This document shows positions 40,104-51,019 of a stretch of DNA of 64,000 bases, piece by piece. The notes beneath the pieces were generated by a model. It made no database searches, had not been told where the DNA came from, and saw nothing but the letters and a program-made list of their open reading frames with translations. Both the position numbers and the translations under genes were made by a program. Source of the stretch: Prevotella sp. (GTDB lineage: Bacteria > Bacteroidota > Bacteroidia > Bacteroidales > Bacteroidaceae); the NCBI GenBank assembly GCA_022641735.1, contig JALCDQ010000001.1:124001-188000 (forward strand), read 5' to 3'. Position 1 is the first letter of the stretch, and each line of letters starts with the position of its first letter.

Positions 40104-40718
40104 TTAAACGCTTTCTTTATCTAATGAAATATGTTTATCAAAGAGCCTTACCAGTGACTCATCTTGCAAAACGACAATGGCACTGACGCCATCATGATTC
40201 AATCGGCGGATATACTCTATCTCCCGACCCATCTGCAAGTCATCCAAAAGCAGGATAGGCTTCTTCAGAAGACCTTCCATGGCAAGCATGATGCATTGCA
40301 ACGAACCTTTATCCAAACTGCTCGGAGCGGCCTTGCAGATGCTTTCTTCTAAGCCTGATTGTTGCAATTCTGCAATAATCATTTCCTTTGAAATATCTTT
40401 ACGCTGATTGATTTTCAAATCCAAGATTCCATCTATCCAGTTTTCCACCGTCTCATAAGGCAATTCGAGGCTTTGCGGCAGATAGCACATTCTTTGCCGA
40501 AAATAAGCGGCAGACATCTTATTGACCACCTCTCCCTCAATGGTAAAATAACCCTTATCGAAAGGCAACAAACCTTGCATAGCGAGCAGAAGAGCGGTCT
40601 TGCCAGTACCCTGCCTTCCCGTAATGCACAGATTCTCACCACTTTCAAGTTTCAATGATAGATTGTTTACTATCTGTTGCCCTGCTATGGATAGAGAGAC
40701 GTTTTTAAACTCAAGCAT
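40104..40718 (-). CDS. ABC transporter ATP-binding protein (FetA-like)
   Basis: Walker A TGRQGTGKTALLLAMQG, Walker B PILLLDDLQ. Confidence 0.85.
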   Translation of the reverse strand: MLEFKNVSLSIAGQQIVNNLSLKLESGENLCITGRQGTGKTALLLAMQGLLPFDKGYFTIEGEVVNKMSAAYFRQRMCYLPQSLELPYETVENWIDGILDLKINQRKDISKEMIIAELQQSGLEESICKAAPSSLDKGSLQCIMLAMEGLLKKPILLLDDLQMGREIEYIRRLNHDGVSAIVVLQDESLVRLFDKHISLDKESV

Positions 40719-40809
40719 ATAAGAACTTCATCATATTTTTGCAAAATTACAAATAAATCTCCAAAGATATGAATTTATTTCGCTATCTTTGCCTAAAAAT
40801 ATTTCAATC

Positions 40810-41850
40810 ATGCCGAAAAAGGAGTGTTATCTGCCTGCAGAATGGGAGCCACAGAGTGGAATTCAACTCACTTGGCCTCATGAAGATACTGACTGGAAGC
40901 CGTATCTTCAGGAGATTACATCGGTGTTTCTCCAACTTGCAGAGGTGATTCTTGTCCACGAGAAACTCTTGATTGTCTCACCAAACATCAAAGCCACGGA
41001 GGCACTCATCAAGGAACATATCGACAAAAGTCTGCTCGAAAACTTACGATTGATGGAATGTGACACCAATGACACTTGGGCGCGTGACCACGCTTTCATC
41101 TCTCTCAAGGGTGCGGAAAGCCCTCTCCTGCTCGACTTCAAATTCAATGCTTGGGGAGAGAAATTCGATTGGCAGAAAGATAATGAGATAAATCGGAATC
41201 TCTCTGAATCAGGCCTTTTGAAGGGCATCTATAAGGATGAAGAGGACTTTATCTTAGAGGGTGGCTCAATAGAAAGTGATGGCAAAGGAACGATTTTCAC
41301 CACCAGCACTTGCCTTTTGGCTCCTCATCGCAACCAACCCCTCACTCAGGCAGAGATAGAGAGCCAACTGAAGCATCGCCTTCAGGCGCAACGCATCGTA
41401 TGGATAACCCATGGATGCCTCACGGGTGACGATACCGACGGGCATATCGACACACTCGTACGCACGGCTCCAAACGACACCTTATTATATGTAGATTGTG
41501 AGGATGAGGGCAATCCGCAATATATGGAACTCAAGGCAATGGAACAACAACTGAAAACCCTGAAGACTTTGGAAGGTAAACCCTATCGATTGCTTCGACT
41601 TCCTATGCCTGATAAGATCGTTTTTGATGGCGAACAATTGCCTGCGACCTATGCTAATTTCTTGATAATCAACGATGTTGTCATCGTTCCCACTTATGGG
41701 CAAGAAGCCAAAGACAAGGAGGCTAAGCGCATCATTGCCACCGCTTTCCCTGAAAGAAACATCATTGGCATCGATGCCCGAATCATTATTCGTCAGCATG
41801 GGTCTATCCATTGCCTGACGATGCAATATCCCGAAAATGTAATTATCTGA
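40810..41850 (+). CDS. aguA: Agmatine deiminase
   Basis: LPAEWEPQSGIQLTWPHEDTDW, NDTWARDHAFISL, EGGSIESDGKGT, GDDTDGHIDTLVR. Confidence 0.96.
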   Translation: MPKKECYLPAEWEPQSGIQLTWPHEDTDWKPYLQEITSVFLQLAEVILVHEKLLIVSPNIKATEALIKEHIDKSLLENLRLMECDTNDTWARDHAFISLKGAESPLLLDFKFNAWGEKFDWQKDNEINRNLSESGLLKGIYKDEEDFILEGGSIESDGKGTIFTTSTCLLAPHRNQPLTQAEIESQLKHRLQAQRIVWITHGCLTGDDTDGHIDTLVRTAPNDTLLYVDCEDEGNPQYMELKAMEQQLKTLKTLEGKPYRLLRLPMPDKIVFDGEQLPATYANFLIINDVVIVPTYGQEAKDKEAKRIIATAFPERNIIGIDARIIIRQHGSIHCLTMQYPENVII

Positions 41851-41860
41851 TATAGAGAAT

Positions 41861-42760
41861 ATGAAAGAACTGAAAATAGGCCTTTTGCAACAACACAACA
41901 CCGCCTCGCAAGAAGACAATATGCGCAGATTGGCGGAAGGTATTACCGACCTTGCAAAGCGTGGAGCCCAACTAATCGTGCTTCAAGAATTGCACAATAG
42001 TCTTTATTTCTGCCAAGTGGAAGACGTTGCCAACTTCGATTTTGCCGAAACAATACCTGGCCCTTCCACAGGTTTCTATGGTGAACTGGCAAAACAATTG
42101 GGGGTGGTCATTGTCACTTCACTCTTTGAGAAACGTGCTCCAGGCGTATATCATAACACGGCCGTGGTTATCGAAAACGATGGTTCGATAGCAGGAAAAT
42201 ATCGCAAGATGCACATTCCCGATGACCCTGCTTATTATGAAAAGTTCTATTTTACCCCTGGTGACCTCGGTTTTCACCCCATCGACACAAGCGTTGGCCG
42301 ACTGGGAGTACTTGTCTGCTGGGACCAGTGGTATCCCGAAGCAGCCCGTCTCATGGCTTTGCAGGGCGCAGATATGCTTATTTACCCTACTGCCATCGGT
42401 TATGAAAGCAGTGATAGCAAAGAAGAACAGCAACGACAACGTGAGGCATGGACAACTGTGATGCGTGGTCATGCCGTTGCCAATGGGCTTCCTGTGATAG
42501 CTGTAAACAGAGTTGGCTATGAAGAGTCTCCTTGTCCTATTGGAGAAAAATCATTCCAAGGCATCCAATTTTGGGGCAGTAGTTTCGTGGCAGGCCCACA
42601 AGGCGAACTCCATTATCGTGCTTCGGATAACGAAGAAGAAAGTGTTATCGTGAATATCGACCTTGACCATAGCGAGCAAGTACGCCGTTGGTGGCCATTC
42701 TTACGTGATCGTCGCATCGATTCCTATGGCGATATCACTAAGCGATTGATTGATGAGTAA
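41861..42760 (+). CDS. aguB: N-carbamoylputrescine amidase
   Basis: LQELHNSLYFCQ, KYRKMHIPDDPAYYEKFYFTPGD, VLVCWDQWYPEAARLMAL. Confidence 0.95.
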   Translation: MKELKIGLLQQHNTASQEDNMRRLAEGITDLAKRGAQLIVLQELHNSLYFCQVEDVANFDFAETIPGPSTGFYGELAKQLGVVIVTSLFEKRAPGVYHNTAVVIENDGSIAGKYRKMHIPDDPAYYEKFYFTPGDLGFHPIDTSVGRLGVLVCWDQWYPEAARLMALQGADMLIYPTAIGYESSDSKEEQQRQREAWTTVMRGHAVANGLPVIAVNRVGYEESPCPIGEKSFQGIQFWGSSFVAGPQGELHYRASDNEEESVIVNIDLDHSEQVRRWWPFLRDRRIDSYGDITKRLIDE

Positions 42761-42771
42761 AGGGAAAATGG

Positions 42772-42809
42772 CTTTTCCTGATTGTTTGATTTCCTTCAAT
42801 CAGGAAAAG
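42772..42809. terminator. Bidirectional hairpin terminator between convergent genes
   Basis: CTTTTCCTGATTG-12 nt-CAATCAGGAAAAG, perfect 13-bp stem. Confidence 0.85.
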
Positions 42810-42810
42810 T

Positions 42811-44094
42811 CTACTCCTCTTCTTCGGCTTCTTTCATTCCAAAATGAGCATCTACCTTCAGGAAACAGGCTATAATGAATGGGAGAATACAACAAATCAG
42901 CACGATGATGAAGAACATTCGATAGCCCACCGCATCAGCTAAAGCACCCGCAAACAAACCTGGAAGCATCATACTCAATGCCATAAAACCAGTACATAAT
43001 GCGTAATTGCTGGCTTTATGCTCACCTTGGCTGAAATAGATCGGGAGCAACATATAAGCACAAAAACCGAATCCATAACCAAGAGCCTGAAGGAATACGG
43101 CTATATTGATGGCTATCAGACTTTGTGGCATGACATAAGCTAAATAGATGTAAGCAATATTTGGGATAGTGATGGCTCCCGTCATCGGCCATAGCCATTT
43201 CTTCAATCCATCCCGACTAACAAAAATCCTACCGATAATACCACCAACAAGCAGTCCGATAACTCCCACTGTACCATTGACTAATCCAAACTCTTGTGGT
43301 GACAAGGCCAGTCCAAACTTACTGCCTGATGCCTGCAAAAAGAGTTGACTCACTGGGGTAAGCAACGCCTCAGGTAAACGGAAAAGCAGTATGAATGCAA
43401 GAACTATGAATATCTGCTTTTGTTGAAAGAATGCTTTACTGGTTTCGAGGAAATCTGCAAAGATTTCATGAGCATTCTTCTCATGATGTCCCACATCTCC
43501 TTTCGGGTAAGGAAGAATGAAGTTGTGGTAGAGATAAAAAGCGATGAAAAGTCCTGTCAGACCATAGAATATCAATCCCCAAGAAAATGTTATCTGATTG
43601 CGAAACATTACTTGTAAGACTCCCGCCAACATGATGAGCACTCCTTTGCCGAAAATCATTGACAAACGATAGAATGCTGGACGGATGCCTACGAAGAAAG
43701 ACTGCTCATGCTGGTCAAGGCTAAGCATATAAAAATCATCGGCTGCCACGTCATGAGTGGCACTTGAAAACGCCATAATCCAAAAGAAACAGATGGAACC
43801 TTGTAACCACCAGTCTGATTGAATGGTAAATGCCACACCTGCATAAGCTGCTCCTAAGAGCAATTGCATCGTGTTTACCCACCATCGTTTGGTCTTAAGC
43901 AGAGTGAGGAACGGACTCCATAAAGGTTTCAACACCCATGGAAGGTAGAACCATGAAGTGTAGAAGGTTACCTCGGCATCGCTCAATCCCAGCTGCATAT
44001 AGATTTCTATGCTGAGGAGAGTTACTGCCACGTAAGGCAATCCTTCTGCAAAATAGAGAGTCGGAACCCAACTCCATGGTGTCCTTGCTTTCAT
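42811..44094 (-). CDS. AmpG-like MFS permease
   Basis: PWSWVPTLYFAEGLPYVAVTLLSIEIYMQLGLSDAEVTFYTSWFYLPWVLKPLWSP; 12-TM pattern. Confidence 0.85.
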   Translation of the reverse strand: MKARTPWSWVPTLYFAEGLPYVAVTLLSIEIYMQLGLSDAEVTFYTSWFYLPWVLKPLWSPFLTLLKTKRWWVNTMQLLLGAAYAGVAFTIQSDWWLQGSICFFWIMAFSSATHDVAADDFYMLSLDQHEQSFFVGIRPAFYRLSMIFGKGVLIMLAGVLQVMFRNQITFSWGLIFYGLTGLFIAFYLYHNFILPYPKGDVGHHEKNAHEIFADFLETSKAFFQQKQIFIVLAFILLFRLPEALLTPVSQLFLQASGSKFGLALSPQEFGLVNGTVGVIGLLVGGIIGRIFVSRDGLKKWLWPMTGAITIPNIAYIYLAYVMPQSLIAINIAVFLQALGYGFGFCAYMLLPIYFSQGEHKASNYALCTGFMALSMMLPGLFAGALADAVGYRMFFIIVLICCILPFIIACFLKVDAHFGMKEAEEEE

Positions 44095-44096
44095 CT

Positions 44097-47000
44097 TTAC
44101 TTATAGATTTTCTTTATTTCAGCACCTTTATAATAATGCAAGAGTATCTCATCATATTTATATCCTTTCTCTCCCATCACAGCAGCACCTATCTGGCAAA
44201 GGCCTACACCATGCCCCCATCCTGCTCCTATGAGTTCAAACGATTGTGGAATGCCGTCTTTCACGTCTTTCTTATCCACCACAAAAGCACTGCTATAGAG
44301 ATGGCTTTCACTCAAAGCGCGACGTATCTCCAGTTCCTTACCAATCGTAAAAGTACGCTCTGAACCCACAATCTTCAACTTGGAGAGACGACCACTCTTA
44401 CCTCTTTCAAGAGGAATAAGGTCTATTATCTTGCCAAAATCCATCTTCAACTTGCGGGAAATGAGTTCAGAGATTTGCTCTTGGGTATAAGTTACATGCC
44501 AACGATAGAAGTCGGAAGTCTCCTGGTCATAGTCATTGAGCACTTGAGAAAGTACCTTGCGATCTTGCGTATTGCAGAAAGCATCAGGGTTAGAACGTAT
44601 CCATTTATCAGCATTTGCCTCTATTGTCAAATCTGGAACAGACCCTTCAGCATCATCTCTGATAGCCTTCAAATAAGACTTTGGCGTATCTTCCCAGCAA
44701 TACTGATATTCTTCAGAAACCCCACCACAACTTTTAGAAAAGCGGGCGTCACATATCTCGCCATCAGAATATAGTATCTGGCCACGCGTTGCCTTGATTG
44801 CCTCCACCACATGATGACTCGTTTCCTTGGTAATTCCTTGATAGCGCTGGCAATGGTCATCAGCACAAACATCGAAAATTGTATGGTCTTCACGGTCATA
44901 CCAACGAATAAGTTCATCCTCTTTCTTGATAAAAGAGAAGAAATTATTACCTCCTTCACTCAACTGCTGGCGTTTCATCATCTGCGCTAAAAGCCAACTT
45001 CGGGAGATGACGGCATGCGCTTTGAGAAGTTCAAGGCTTGAAGTTGCGCTCATCTCACTGGATATCACGCTCTCCAAATATTCCTCCACAGGCAACTCAT
45101 TGATAGCACATATTTTGTCCTCTTCCACTACAAAGTGGAGCGTACCAGCAAAAGTCTGGGTCTCCTTGCGTTCCCAATGGAAATTCACACCAATTGTGAC
45201 ATCATTAAGAGAAAACGAGGCATCGGGAGATTGCGGTTGAAAGACAAGCTCACGATATTGATTGCCATTCCAGAGAACACTTCCCTCTGAGAATTGTGCT
45301 ACCTGTTCCCCTATGATTTCCTCACCTTTTGCAAGATAAGGCTTATTTAAAGTGAAGTGAATCTCGGCACCACTGACGATGCCCACACTGACTTCGGGTT
45401 CTTTCTTATAAAAATTCATTTGCTTCTCGTCGTTATTTTCGGTTATTTGATTTCTTAATTTATCCTCTATCTGTTGCATTCCTTCGGGCGACACGCACAC
45501 CTCTTTTAATATAGAGGCAGCCATCTCTGCGGTCAGCCTTTGAAAGTCTTTCTCTCGCGCAGTGATAAAGAGGCCCGCCATGTCGATGGCACCAGGGCTA
45601 ATCATCAGTCGTTCAGAGTCTTGAAGGAAATAACAATCAGGGCGATGTTTCTTTCTTGGGAACACCAAACTCAACTGTTCATCATCTTTCCGCCAAGCAA
45701 CGATATTCATCATGGGCTCAGTATCTCCTTCTTGCATTGGCAAAGCTTTATAAAGCAGATGAAAGAGGCTTTCGTCACTCTCCTCATGTCGGCTTCTGAT
45801 AAGAAAGAGCGGACAGATGAAATCCTTCACTACTGAGATATTTTCCTCTTCATTGAGCGCATGCACAACTTCAAGGTTTCTGCTCAAACGTGGCCATTCT
45901 GTCTGCAAAGGAAGCATGCCACTGGTGCCACCTTGGAAGTGCAGATGGTCAGGCGCTGATGCCCCACACTTAGGGCCATTGTAAAAGACCATCAAATCGC
46001 TATATACAGAGAGAATTCTATGAATCCCATTATAATGCTGAAGGATGCTCTGAGGCTGATGGCGACGTGCTGGTATTGTGAAATGAAGCGGCAAGATCGG
46101 AAATGGATTGACGAGCATTTCAAAATTTCCGTCTATCCTCTTTGCCCTTTGCTCTTTCGGCCGATTCTTCTCGCAAAGGAAGCAAGGCCGCTCGGCAATA
46201 GCCTCTTTATCGAGATTAGCACCTGTGGAAACCATTCGGGCAGGGTTATATTGCACCTTCAAGGTCATATCGCCACAAGCAAGTTCTTTCGTCTGAATAT
46301 CCCGAAGGTCATGGAATTGCTCACGTGCAAAATCCCATATCTCCAATTGTCGATTGAAAAACCGCTGCAAACTATCATAAGCCATGATGTCATCTTTGCC
46401 TGAAAGCATCTGCTGACGGGCATTTACCTCCAACGTGCGAATCCTATCTTTATAAAGATTATTGGCATTTATCTGCTCGATATTCAACTCATGGTCGCTG
46501 TTGCCTTCCCATCTTCTACTAATGGAAAGTTCCTCAAATATGCGCCCGATGCGATAGCGACGCGAGAAAACGAGGCCTACCGCATAATCCTCTCCATAAC
46601 TGACATTAGGGAAACCAATCTGTCTTATCAGGGGTGTGAAGAATGCCCGCGGAGCTCCGATTCCATTAACGCGCAAGAGATTGTTGCAACCATTCTCTTC
46701 TGTCCATTCCCTATGCTCTATCAAACCTGGAGGAAGGGTGTTAAGATGGAAGTCGCATAGGCGATAGCTACCCACCACCATCGCTAACTTTTCTTTATGA
46801 AATTTCTCAACAATACGTTGTAAAGATTTCGGGGAAGAGAACAAATCATCACTATCCAATTGCACCGCAATCCTGCCACAATGTTCATCATTGACAGCCA
46901 AGTTCCAGCAACCCCCAATGCCCAAATCTACACGCTCAGGTAAAAGACGATAGATTGCCTTGCTTTTAACGGCTATTTGGTCGATAAGTAACGGTGTTTT

Positions 47001-47870
47001 ATCGTGTGAATGGTTATCTATTACAATCACATTAAATGGGAAGGTAGTTTTCTGCTCTAAAGCCGAGTTTAAAGCATCTGCGATAGTCTTCTCGCGATTG
47101 AGCACAGGGATGATAACTGAAGCCTCAACCTCAAAATCCTGCTCGCTGAAATCAGGCTGCTCATAGAGCGATGTATCTATCAGTGCTCCAATCTTGCGTA
47201 AATGTTCCGTGACAGCTTTTTCCATTTCCAATTGCACCTCACGGTTATTCGGATTGACATAATCAAACTGACTTTCACCACTCTTTTTCAGCCCTGATTC
47301 TTGCTCCGTATAGAGAGATTCATTCAGATGAAAAAGTTCACCATTTCTACTTAAGAAAAGTCGGAGGTCATAGAAGCCTGCATACTGATAATCTGGATGT
47401 TGCTCCAAAACATATTCATGCAGTAAGGAAGCCTTGATGAGGACCAGTTGACCGAAGTCGAATTCATCTCTAAGACTGCCTTTCTGATAGTCGATAACCG
47501 GATGATTTCTGCGCTCATTGCCCTCCATGGAATAATGGTCGGCAAAGACCATCGCAGCATCTTCATCAGAAGCAACCCGCAAAAAACGCTCGAGAGCACA
47601 ATAACCCAACTGAAAGGGATTGCCCTTCAGGCTCAGCAAGACAAAAGAGGCATCCGTCGAAGCTTCTATCTGAAGCATCGTCTTTGAGGACGACAGATTA
47701 TCCACCTCTATCAGATGGCAATCTTCAACAGAGGGGTTCTCTTTTTTGAAATCCTTGGAAACCAAGAGGTTAATATGCTGTATCGTCTGACTTTTCCGCA
47801 ATTCATCGAGTGTTTTTCCAAATATAGACAGGTCATCACACGGTAAAAAGCAGTCTATCCTTTCTCTCAT
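44097..47870 (-). CDS. Multidomain protein: GT2 glycosyltransferase + DUF4922/HIT-GalT-like + SpoIID/LytB
   Basis: GT2 (EASVIIPVLNREKTIADALNSALEQ), HIT-like (CFLCEKNRPKEQ ... APDHLHFQGG), SpoIID (YLESVISSEMSATSSLELLKAHAVISRSWLL ... GAGWGHGVGLCQIGA). Confidence 0.85.
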   Translation of the reverse strand: MRERIDCFLPCDDLSIFGKTLDELRKSQTIQHINLLVSKDFKKENPSVEDCHLIEVDNLSSSKTMLQIEASTDASFVLLSLKGNPFQLGYCALERFLRVASDEDAAMVFADHYSMEGNERRNHPVIDYQKGSLRDEFDFGQLVLIKASLLHEYVLEQHPDYQYAGFYDLRLFLSRNGELFHLNESLYTEQESGLKKSGESQFDYVNPNNREVQLEMEKAVTEHLRKIGALIDTSLYEQPDFSEQDFEVEASVIIPVLNREKTIADALNSALEQKTTFPFNVIVIDNHSHDKTPLLIDQIAVKSKAIYRLLPERVDLGIGGCWNLAVNDEHCGRIAVQLDSDDLFSSPKSLQRIVEKFHKEKLAMVVGSYRLCDFHLNTLPPGLIEHREWTEENGCNNLLRVNGIGAPRAFFTPLIRQIGFPNVSYGEDYAVGLVFSRRYRIGRIFEELSISRRWEGNSDHELNIEQINANNLYKDRIRTLEVNARQQMLSGKDDIMAYDSLQRFFNRQLEIWDFAREQFHDLRDIQTKELACGDMTLKVQYNPARMVSTGANLDKEAIAERPCFLCEKNRPKEQRAKRIDGNFEMLVNPFPILPLHFTIPARRHQPQSILQHYNGIHRILSVYSDLMVFYNGPKCGASAPDHLHFQGGTSGMLPLQTEWPRLSRNLEVVHALNEEENISVVKDFICPLFLIRSRHEESDESLFHLLYKALPMQEGDTEPMMNIVAWRKDDEQLSLVFPRKKHRPDCYFLQDSERLMISPGAIDMAGLFITAREKDFQRLTAEMAASILKEVCVSPEGMQQIEDKLRNQITENNDEKQMNFYKKEPEVSVGIVSGAEIHFTLNKPYLAKGEEIIGEQVAQFSEGSVLWNGNQYRELVFQPQSPDASFSLNDVTIGVNFHWERKETQTFAGTLHFVVEEDKICAINELPVEEYLESVISSEMSATSSLELLKAHAVISRSWLLAQMMKRQQLSEGGNNFFSFIKKEDELIRWYDREDHTIFDVCADDHCQRYQGITKETSHHVVEAIKATRGQILYSDGEICDARFSKSCGGVSEEYQYCWEDTPKSYLKAIRDDAEGSVPDLTIEANADKWIRSNPDAFCNTQDRKVLSQVLNDYDQETSDFYRWHVTYTQEQISELISRKLKMDFGKIIDLIPLERGKSGRLSKLKIVGSERTFTIGKELEIRRALSESHLYSSAFVVDKKDVKDGIPQSFELIGAGWGHGVGLCQIGAAVMGEKGYKYDEILLHYYKGAEIKKIYK

Positions 47871-47980
47871 CTATGTGAAAAATTTTTTATTTGACTGCAA
47901 ATATAACACAAATTACGGAAAAACGAGCCAAAATTGACAATTTTTCTTTATCTTTGCACCATAAAAAAGGAAGGCAAGCT

Positions 47981-49021
47981 ATGAATCTTGGAAAGAAAGC
48001 ACTTCTTGGCATGACGCTCGATGAACTGAAGACGGTTGCTCGAGAGTCGGGAATGCCCGCTTTTACAGGCGGTCAGATGGCGAAGTGGATCTATTCGCAA
48101 CATGTGAAGAGCATCGATGAGATGACGAATATCTCCAAGCAAAATCGGGAGAAACTCGAGCAACTCTATGAGATTGGATGCGCTGCACCCATCGACGCCC
48201 AACACTCCAAGGACGGCACTATCAAATATCTCTTCCCTACAGAGAATGGGAAATTCGTGGAAACTGTCTATATTCCAGAGGAAGACCGTGCCACGTTATG
48301 CGTTTCCTCACAGGTGGGATGCAAGATGAATTGCCTTTTTTGCCAAACGGGTAAACAGGGGTTTGAAGGGAGCCTAACAGCCACCGATATCCTCAATCAA
48401 ATCTACTCGCTTCCCGAAACGGAGAAGCTCACAAACATCGTGTTTATGGGGCAAGGTGAACCGATGGACAACCTCGATAATGTACTTCGTGCTACTAATA
48501 TTCTCACTGCCCCTTATGGTTGGGCATGGAGTCCTAAACGCATCACGGTGAGCAGTGTGGGCATCAAAAATAAACTGAAACGATTTCTCGAAGAAAGCGA
48601 ATGCCACGTGGCCATCAGCCTCCACACGCCTATTCCAGAGCAAAGAGCAGAACTGATGCCAGCTGAAAAAGGCATGTCGATAAAAGAGGTGGTGGAACTC
48701 TTGAGAAATTATGATTTTTCCCATCAGCGTCGTCTTTCCTTTGAATACATCGTTTTCGGAGGCGTCAACGACTCTCAGTTGCATGCCCGCGAGTTAGTGA
48801 AACTGCTCAAAGGACTCGATTGCCGCATCAACCTCATCCGCTTCCATCAGATACCGAATGTACCTCTACATGGCGCTGATGACAAAAAGATGGAGATTTT
48901 CCGTGATTATCTCACCAATCATGGCATATTCACGACGATAAGAGCAAGCAGAGGTCAGGATATCTATGCTGCTTGTGGTTTGCTCTCAACGGCTAAAAAG
49001 ATAGAGAATGAAAGGCATTAA
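47981..49021 (+). CDS. rlmN: 23S rRNA (adenine2503-C2)-methyltransferase
   Basis: CKMNCLFCQTG radical SAM motif, MGQGEPMDNLDNV; start at 47981. Confidence 0.95.
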   Translation: MNLGKKALLGMTLDELKTVARESGMPAFTGGQMAKWIYSQHVKSIDEMTNISKQNREKLEQLYEIGCAAPIDAQHSKDGTIKYLFPTENGKFVETVYIPEEDRATLCVSSQVGCKMNCLFCQTGKQGFEGSLTATDILNQIYSLPETEKLTNIVFMGQGEPMDNLDNVLRATNILTAPYGWAWSPKRITVSSVGIKNKLKRFLEESECHVAISLHTPIPEQRAELMPAEKGMSIKEVVELLRNYDFSHQRRLSFEYIVFGGVNDSQLHARELVKLLKGLDCRINLIRFHQIPNVPLHGADDKKMEIFRDYLTNHGIFTTIRASRGQDIYAACGLLSTAKKIENERH

Positions 49022-49913
49022 GCGGCTCATATTGCTCTCTGTTCCCTTACTCTTCACTGCATGTGGCGATGGCGGAATGCTTCCTGCAAGCAGTGGAAAG
49101 CCTTATGAGGCTGTAGTAGTGAATGACCAGAATGATTCTATCAGCCACCTTTTGCAGCAAGAAGTAGAGGGACTTCCACAAGCAGAGCCCATGTTTGACG
49201 TCACCTCTATCAGGAAAGCGGAAATGAAAGGCATCATGAAGTTGGCACGTTGCATCGTCTTTTTCGACAAAACGACACCCTTACGCATTGAGAAAAATGT
49301 ATATGCAAAGCCGCAAATCATCGTGCATACAGATGGAAGTCATCAAGAGGAGTTGCTGAAACTCCTCAATAGATTTGAGATAACAGCTCAAATAGCCAAT
49401 TTGAAAAGAAAGCAGAACATAAAGGCGCAAACAGAGATAAAGAAGATGTTCGGCGTGTCAATGCTCATTCCCGCCGACCTCACTGCAATGAAAAAAGGCA
49501 AAGATTTCCTTTGGATATCCAACAATACAGCCACAGGAATGAAGAATATCTGCATCTATACATTCAGAAGTAAATCCATGAGTATGAACAACCCTCAACG
49601 TGACAGCATCTTTCGTGCCAATATCAAGGGTGAAACTGATGGAATGTACTTGAAGGCAATAGACCAAAAGGTAGTCATTGAAGGGAATCCGAAGAATCCC
49701 AAATTCAAATTAAATGGCTTATGGGAGATGGAAAACGATGCTATGGGAGGTCCTTTTGAAGAACATATCCAGCGCATCAAAGATCACTATATTGCCGCTT
49801 TTGCCTTTGTTTATGCCCCCGAAATGAAAAAAAGAAATCTCATGAGGCAGTTGGATGCCTCTTTATATACATTAAAAAATAATCAACTATGGAAGAAAGA
49901 AAAATTCGTGTAG
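49008..49913 (+). CDS. DUF4837-like lipoprotein
   Basis: Lipobox LFTAC; overlaps rlmN and pdxA. Family name from recall. Confidence 0.75.
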   Translation: MKGIKRLILLSVPLLFTACGDGGMLPASSGKPYEAVVVNDQNDSISHLLQQEVEGLPQAEPMFDVTSIRKAEMKGIMKLARCIVFFDKTTPLRIEKNVYAKPQIIVHTDGSHQEELLKLLNRFEITAQIANLKRKQNIKAQTEIKKMFGVSMLIPADLTAMKKGKDFLWISNNTATGMKNICIYTFRSKSMSMNNPQRDSIFRANIKGETDGMYLKAIDQKVVIEGNPKNPKFKLNGLWEMENDAMGGPFEEHIQRIKDHYIAAFAFVYAPEMKKRNLMRQLDASLYTLKNNQLWKKEKFV

Positions 49914-50992
49914 CCATTACACACGGCGATACCAATGGTATCGGATATGAACTTATTTTTAAAACATTCAGTGATCCCGAGATGCTTGAGCTATGTACGC
50001 CTATCATCTACGGTTCTCCTAAGGTTGCTGCCTATCATCGCAAGGCTCTTGATATGGAGGCGAACTTCAGTATTATCAATAAGGCTGAGGAAGCTAAAGA
50101 TGGCCGTGTCAACCTGCTCACCGCTTTTGATGATGAAATCAAGGTGGAAATCGGACAACCAAGTAAAGAGGCCGGACATGCTGCTCTCATGGCACTTGAT
50201 AGGGCTCTCACTGACTATCGTGACCATCTTTTTGATGTGCTGGTTACTTGCCCTGTCGATAACGACAGTATACAAGGTGAAGGTTTTGACTTTAAAGGTC
50301 AGACAGCCTATATTCAAGAGTGCTTTTCTGAAGATGCCAAAGCCATGATTATCTATGAAAACGAGGCTATCAGAATAGGCTTGATGACAGATAATGTCGC
50401 TCTCAAAGACGTTTCAGCAAATATCACCAAAGATAAGCTGACGGATAAGATTACGGCTTTTGCTCTCTCACTGAAAAGAGATTTCCGCATTTCTAACCCT
50501 CGGATAGCCGTGCTCTCACTGAATCCTAAGGCTGGAAAGGAAGAAGAAGAAATCATTACACCGGTCATCAATGAACTTTCAGAAAAGAGTATCAATGCTT
50601 TTGGTCCTTATCCTGCTGATAAATTCTTTGCCGAACATCTCTTCGACCGCTTCGATGGAGTTCTTGCCATGTATCATGACCAAGGTATTGCCCCAGTCAA
50701 GGCCTTATATACTTTATCCAACGTTGAATTTACAACGGGTCTTCCTTTAGTAAGAACTGCACCCGAGCAAGGCGTAAACTTTGAACTTGCAGGAAAAGGA
50801 ACAGCTGATGAAAATTCTTTACGTCATGCTATTTATCTTGCGATAGATGCTTGGCGCAATCGCAAAGAATATGACGAAGCGTTGGCAAACCCATCTCCAA
50901 AGCTATATCACGAAAAACGTGACGAAAGTGAAAAGGTAAGATTTTCCATTCCTAAGAAACACGAAAACAGTATCAAGGAGCGCGAGGAATAG
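49889..50992 (+). CDS. pdxA: 4-hydroxythreonine-4-phosphate dehydrogenase
   Basis: ITHGDTNGIGYE, AMYHDQGIAPVKAL, PLVRTAPEQGVNFELAGKGTAD. Confidence 0.95.
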   Translation: MEERKIRVAITHGDTNGIGYELIFKTFSDPEMLELCTPIIYGSPKVAAYHRKALDMEANFSIINKAEEAKDGRVNLLTAFDDEIKVEIGQPSKEAGHAALMALDRALTDYRDHLFDVLVTCPVDNDSIQGEGFDFKGQTAYIQECFSEDAKAMIIYENEAIRIGLMTDNVALKDVSANITKDKLTDKITAFALSLKRDFRISNPRIAVLSLNPKAGKEEEEIITPVINELSEKSINAFGPYPADKFFAEHLFDRFDGVLAMYHDQGIAPVKALYTLSNVEFTTGLPLVRTAPEQGVNFELAGKGTADENSLRHAIYLAIDAWRNRKEYDEALANPSPKLYHEKRDESEKVRFSIPKKHENSIKEREE

Positions 50993-51019
50993 CCATAAGT
51001 AGAGGAAATCCAAAACAGC

